Part shown: positions 62,165 to 64,000 of the stretch, piece after piece
Layout: each line of letters begins with the position of its first letter
Position numbering within the stretch: position 1 is the first letter of the stretch
Assembly (NCBI GenBank): GCA_039566865.1
Contig: CM076947.1
Coordinates: 19,159,501 to 19,223,500 of the forward strand
Reading direction: 5' to 3'
Source of the DNA: Aurelia coerulea
Taxonomy: Eukaryota; Cnidaria; Scyphozoa; Semaeostomeae; Ulmaridae
DNA length: 64,000 nucleotides
Notes under the pieces: generated by a model
Told to the model about the DNA's origin: nothing
Database searches by the model: none
What the model saw: only the letters and a program-made list of their open reading frames with translations
Made by a program: the position numbers and the translations under genes

Positions 62165-62240
62165 GTATCTAATTTTTAAAGGTTATTGTTGTAAGAAAAA
62201 TGTCAGCGCCTGCAAAATATGTCGCTAATTTTGTATAAAG

Positions 62241-62821
62241 TACCGGGTGTCCCAAAATGATGTATTATTGTTTGATTGCTTACATGTCCATAACCAATGA
62301 ACCAATTTTTAAAAACTTTGTTTTATTTGATTGCCTAAAGACTAAATTGTATTTTAAGATTTTGGTTGCGGTTTTACGACGGCGTTTTCATGTCGAAAAG
62401 AAGAAGGATAAACCTGCTCAAATTCAAGCCTCAGATGGCATGAGAAAGAAACGGCCTATTTGTCCAGTCAACAATTTAGATGTGATACAAAGGCTGAACT
62501 CGTATTCGTATTCTCTGAACTCAGTATTAACTAAATTCGTATTCTCTGCGCGACATATAAGTTCAGCCGTTTGTAATCACATCTAAAATGTTGACTGGGA
62601 AAGAAGGCTGTTTCTTTTTCATGCCATCTAAGGCTTGAATTTGAGGAGGTTTATCGATCTTCTTTTCGACATGAAGAAATCGGCCTAAACCACAACCAAC
62701 ATCTTCGAATACAATTTAGCCTTTCGGGAATGGGATAAAATAAAGTTTTTAAAATCGGTTCGTCGGTTATGGACATATAAGCAATCAAACAATAATACAT
62801 CATTTTGGGACACCCGGTGTA
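62241..62821. mobile_element. Foldback MITE, TACCGGGTGTCCC, next to exon 24
   Basis: TACCGGGTGTCCCAAAATGA and TCATTTTGGGACACCCGGTG ends; long arms (TATTATTGTTTGATTGCTTA at 62262 and its complement at 62781). Begins 76 bp after exon 24. The ORF 62257-62586 lies in the repeat. Confidence 0.9.
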
Positions 62822-63780
62822 TATATATAGATATTTATTTTGTTTGTTAATAGTTGGTTTGAATTAGTATGTTGTTTTCATTACTATTGTAAATACCAAC
62901 TTTAAATATGGATATAAGAATAAGAATAAACTGAGCTAAAGAATTGTAAATACATATTGTCTCATGTCTTAATTAGCCTATGTGTAGATCCATCATCCAA
63001 CTGGAGAAAGGGTCTACGAATCAATAAGCAAAAGCTTGCTACTACAGTTCCAGATTTCTAGAACTTAATTTATGCAGCCTTAGTTTAGACGAGTTTCATA
63101 CAGTATTTGAACAGAGGATTAACATAATAAATTGGGCAGCCGTAGCAAGTTTTATCTCTTTATTTCGTAGAACCTTTATTCTTCAGGATAATGGGTCTAC
63201 TCTTAGGGTATGTCTTAATATGATGTTTAGAAAGGCATGCTAATTGAAAAAGCCGTTTCTTGATTAGATTTTCCGAGATGATTCGATGATTAGACACGCT
63301 GACTACGCTGTTCCGCTAATTACTCCTTGCTAAATAGGCTCGTATCAACAGCTTGTTTGTATTCAAATAAGATATTACAATACATGCTACATCCTATTAT
63401 AATTTCTAATTACTTTACAACTATACAACACTACAGAAGAGACGGGACTACAAGGAACAAGACACAATGAGACTCCCATGGCCATCAACACAAAGACATG
63501 CAAATAATAGCAACTAAATAAAAAACTACACAATGCTACAAATGTTAGACTATTAATTACTGATAGATACCAGAGTCTGTTTCACATTGAACATCAAGCC
63601 AGCATAGGAGAATGATGCTGAACAATAGGATGAAAGAGCAACAGCGACAGCAATTGCTACCGCCACTGATCCTTTTACAGTTTAGAGTCCGCACCGAAGT
63701 GCACATGCGAAATAGAAGGCTCTAGATTAAAGGATGGGTGGAGTTGCAACTGGCTTTCAGTCTCAAACTTAATAAAATTT
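62822..63780. other. Intergenic or intron sequence near right edge
   Basis: TAAATACCAACTTTAAATATGG followed by GATATAAGAATAAGAATAAA (62889-62933) resembles the + strand 3' end of the CR1-like LINEs. The rest is AT-rich and unassigned; no exon 25 recognised. Confidence 0.4.
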
Positions 63781-63784
63781 GACA

Positions 63785-64000
63785 GGGCCATGATGATCTA
63801 CAAAATAATGAATTGTCTCTGCGCGGACAATTTAAGAGAGAGGCTTGTTACCAGATCTCAATTATCTAACTATCGAGCAAGAAATCAGTTAGATCTGGAC
63901 ACCCCAAGACAGAACCTAGAGTTCTCCAAAAGCAGTTTTTTCTACCCTGGTGCTAAGACGTGGAATGAAATCCCATTAGAAATCAGAATGAGTTCCACAA
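63785..64000 (+). mobile_element. LINE RT C-terminal fragment, cut by window edge
   Basis: An open plus-strand frame reads MMIYKIMNCLCADNLRERLV, LSNYRARNQLDLDTPR and FFYPGAKTWNEIPLEIRMSS: the typical C-terminal motif (Y-x-GAK-x-WN-x-(L/I)P-x-EIR) of LINE reverse transcriptases. Confidence 0.85.

Noticed and set aside
60205..60717. Overlapping minus-strand ORFs with repeated NTVNSLFIWKT peptides
   Set aside because: They are created by a 32-bp tandem repeat read in different frames; no host gene signal.
61670..61765. Functional tRNA gene
   Set aside because: Box A and B are present but the anticodon arm is irregular; SINE or pseudogene is more likely.

Overview
This is animal nuclear DNA: AT-rich, intron-rich, packed with eukaryotic transposable elements, and with no sign of bacterial gene layout. 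The organism is probably an invertebrate; a cnidarian or another early-branching metazoan is my guess, from the invertebrate-style LINEs and the TIR-rich gene. I cannot name the species.

The window is dominated by one large plus-strand gene. I rebuilt 24 coding exons from position 3039 to 62164, about 4.36 kb of coding sequence or 1452 codons. The 23 introns are GT-AG and their phases fit throughout; only the acceptor of exon 15 is doubtful. A likely start ATG lies at 3039, and the last exon ends in phase 1, so the gene runs off the right edge. The predicted protein has two tandem copies of a Tudor/chromo-barrel-like module (exons 1-3 and 4-6) and a helical linker (exon 7). Then come a TIR-like domain (exon 8), a beta-rich module (exons 9-13), a second TIR-like region (exons 14-15), a second beta-rich module (exons 16-21), and a third, canonical TIR domain (exons 22-23) with a helical tail (exon 24). 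Only the third TIR keeps a clear glutamate at the position used by TIR NAD-hydrolases. I do not recognise this architecture; it is the best candidate for an undescribed system here.

The introns are a graveyard of mobile DNA. They hold at least ten APE-type LINE fragments on both strands, one with an uninterrupted 1001-codon endonuclease plus reverse transcriptase ORF (15771-18776). They also hold about 18 TA-flanked foldback elements with TACCGGGTG or TACAGGGTG ends, two hAT-like insertions, a TTAA-flanked element, a giant foldback that splits a LINE at the left edge, and a tRNA-derived SINE candidate. A ~580-bp element is present twice with two different target duplications; one copy landed on the 5' splice site of exon 6. 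Simple repeats include six 83-bp units beside telomere-like repeats (45.5-46.4 kb) and about eleven 32-bp units (60.25-60.6 kb). No second host gene, no confident functional tRNA or rRNA gene and no CRISPR array was found.
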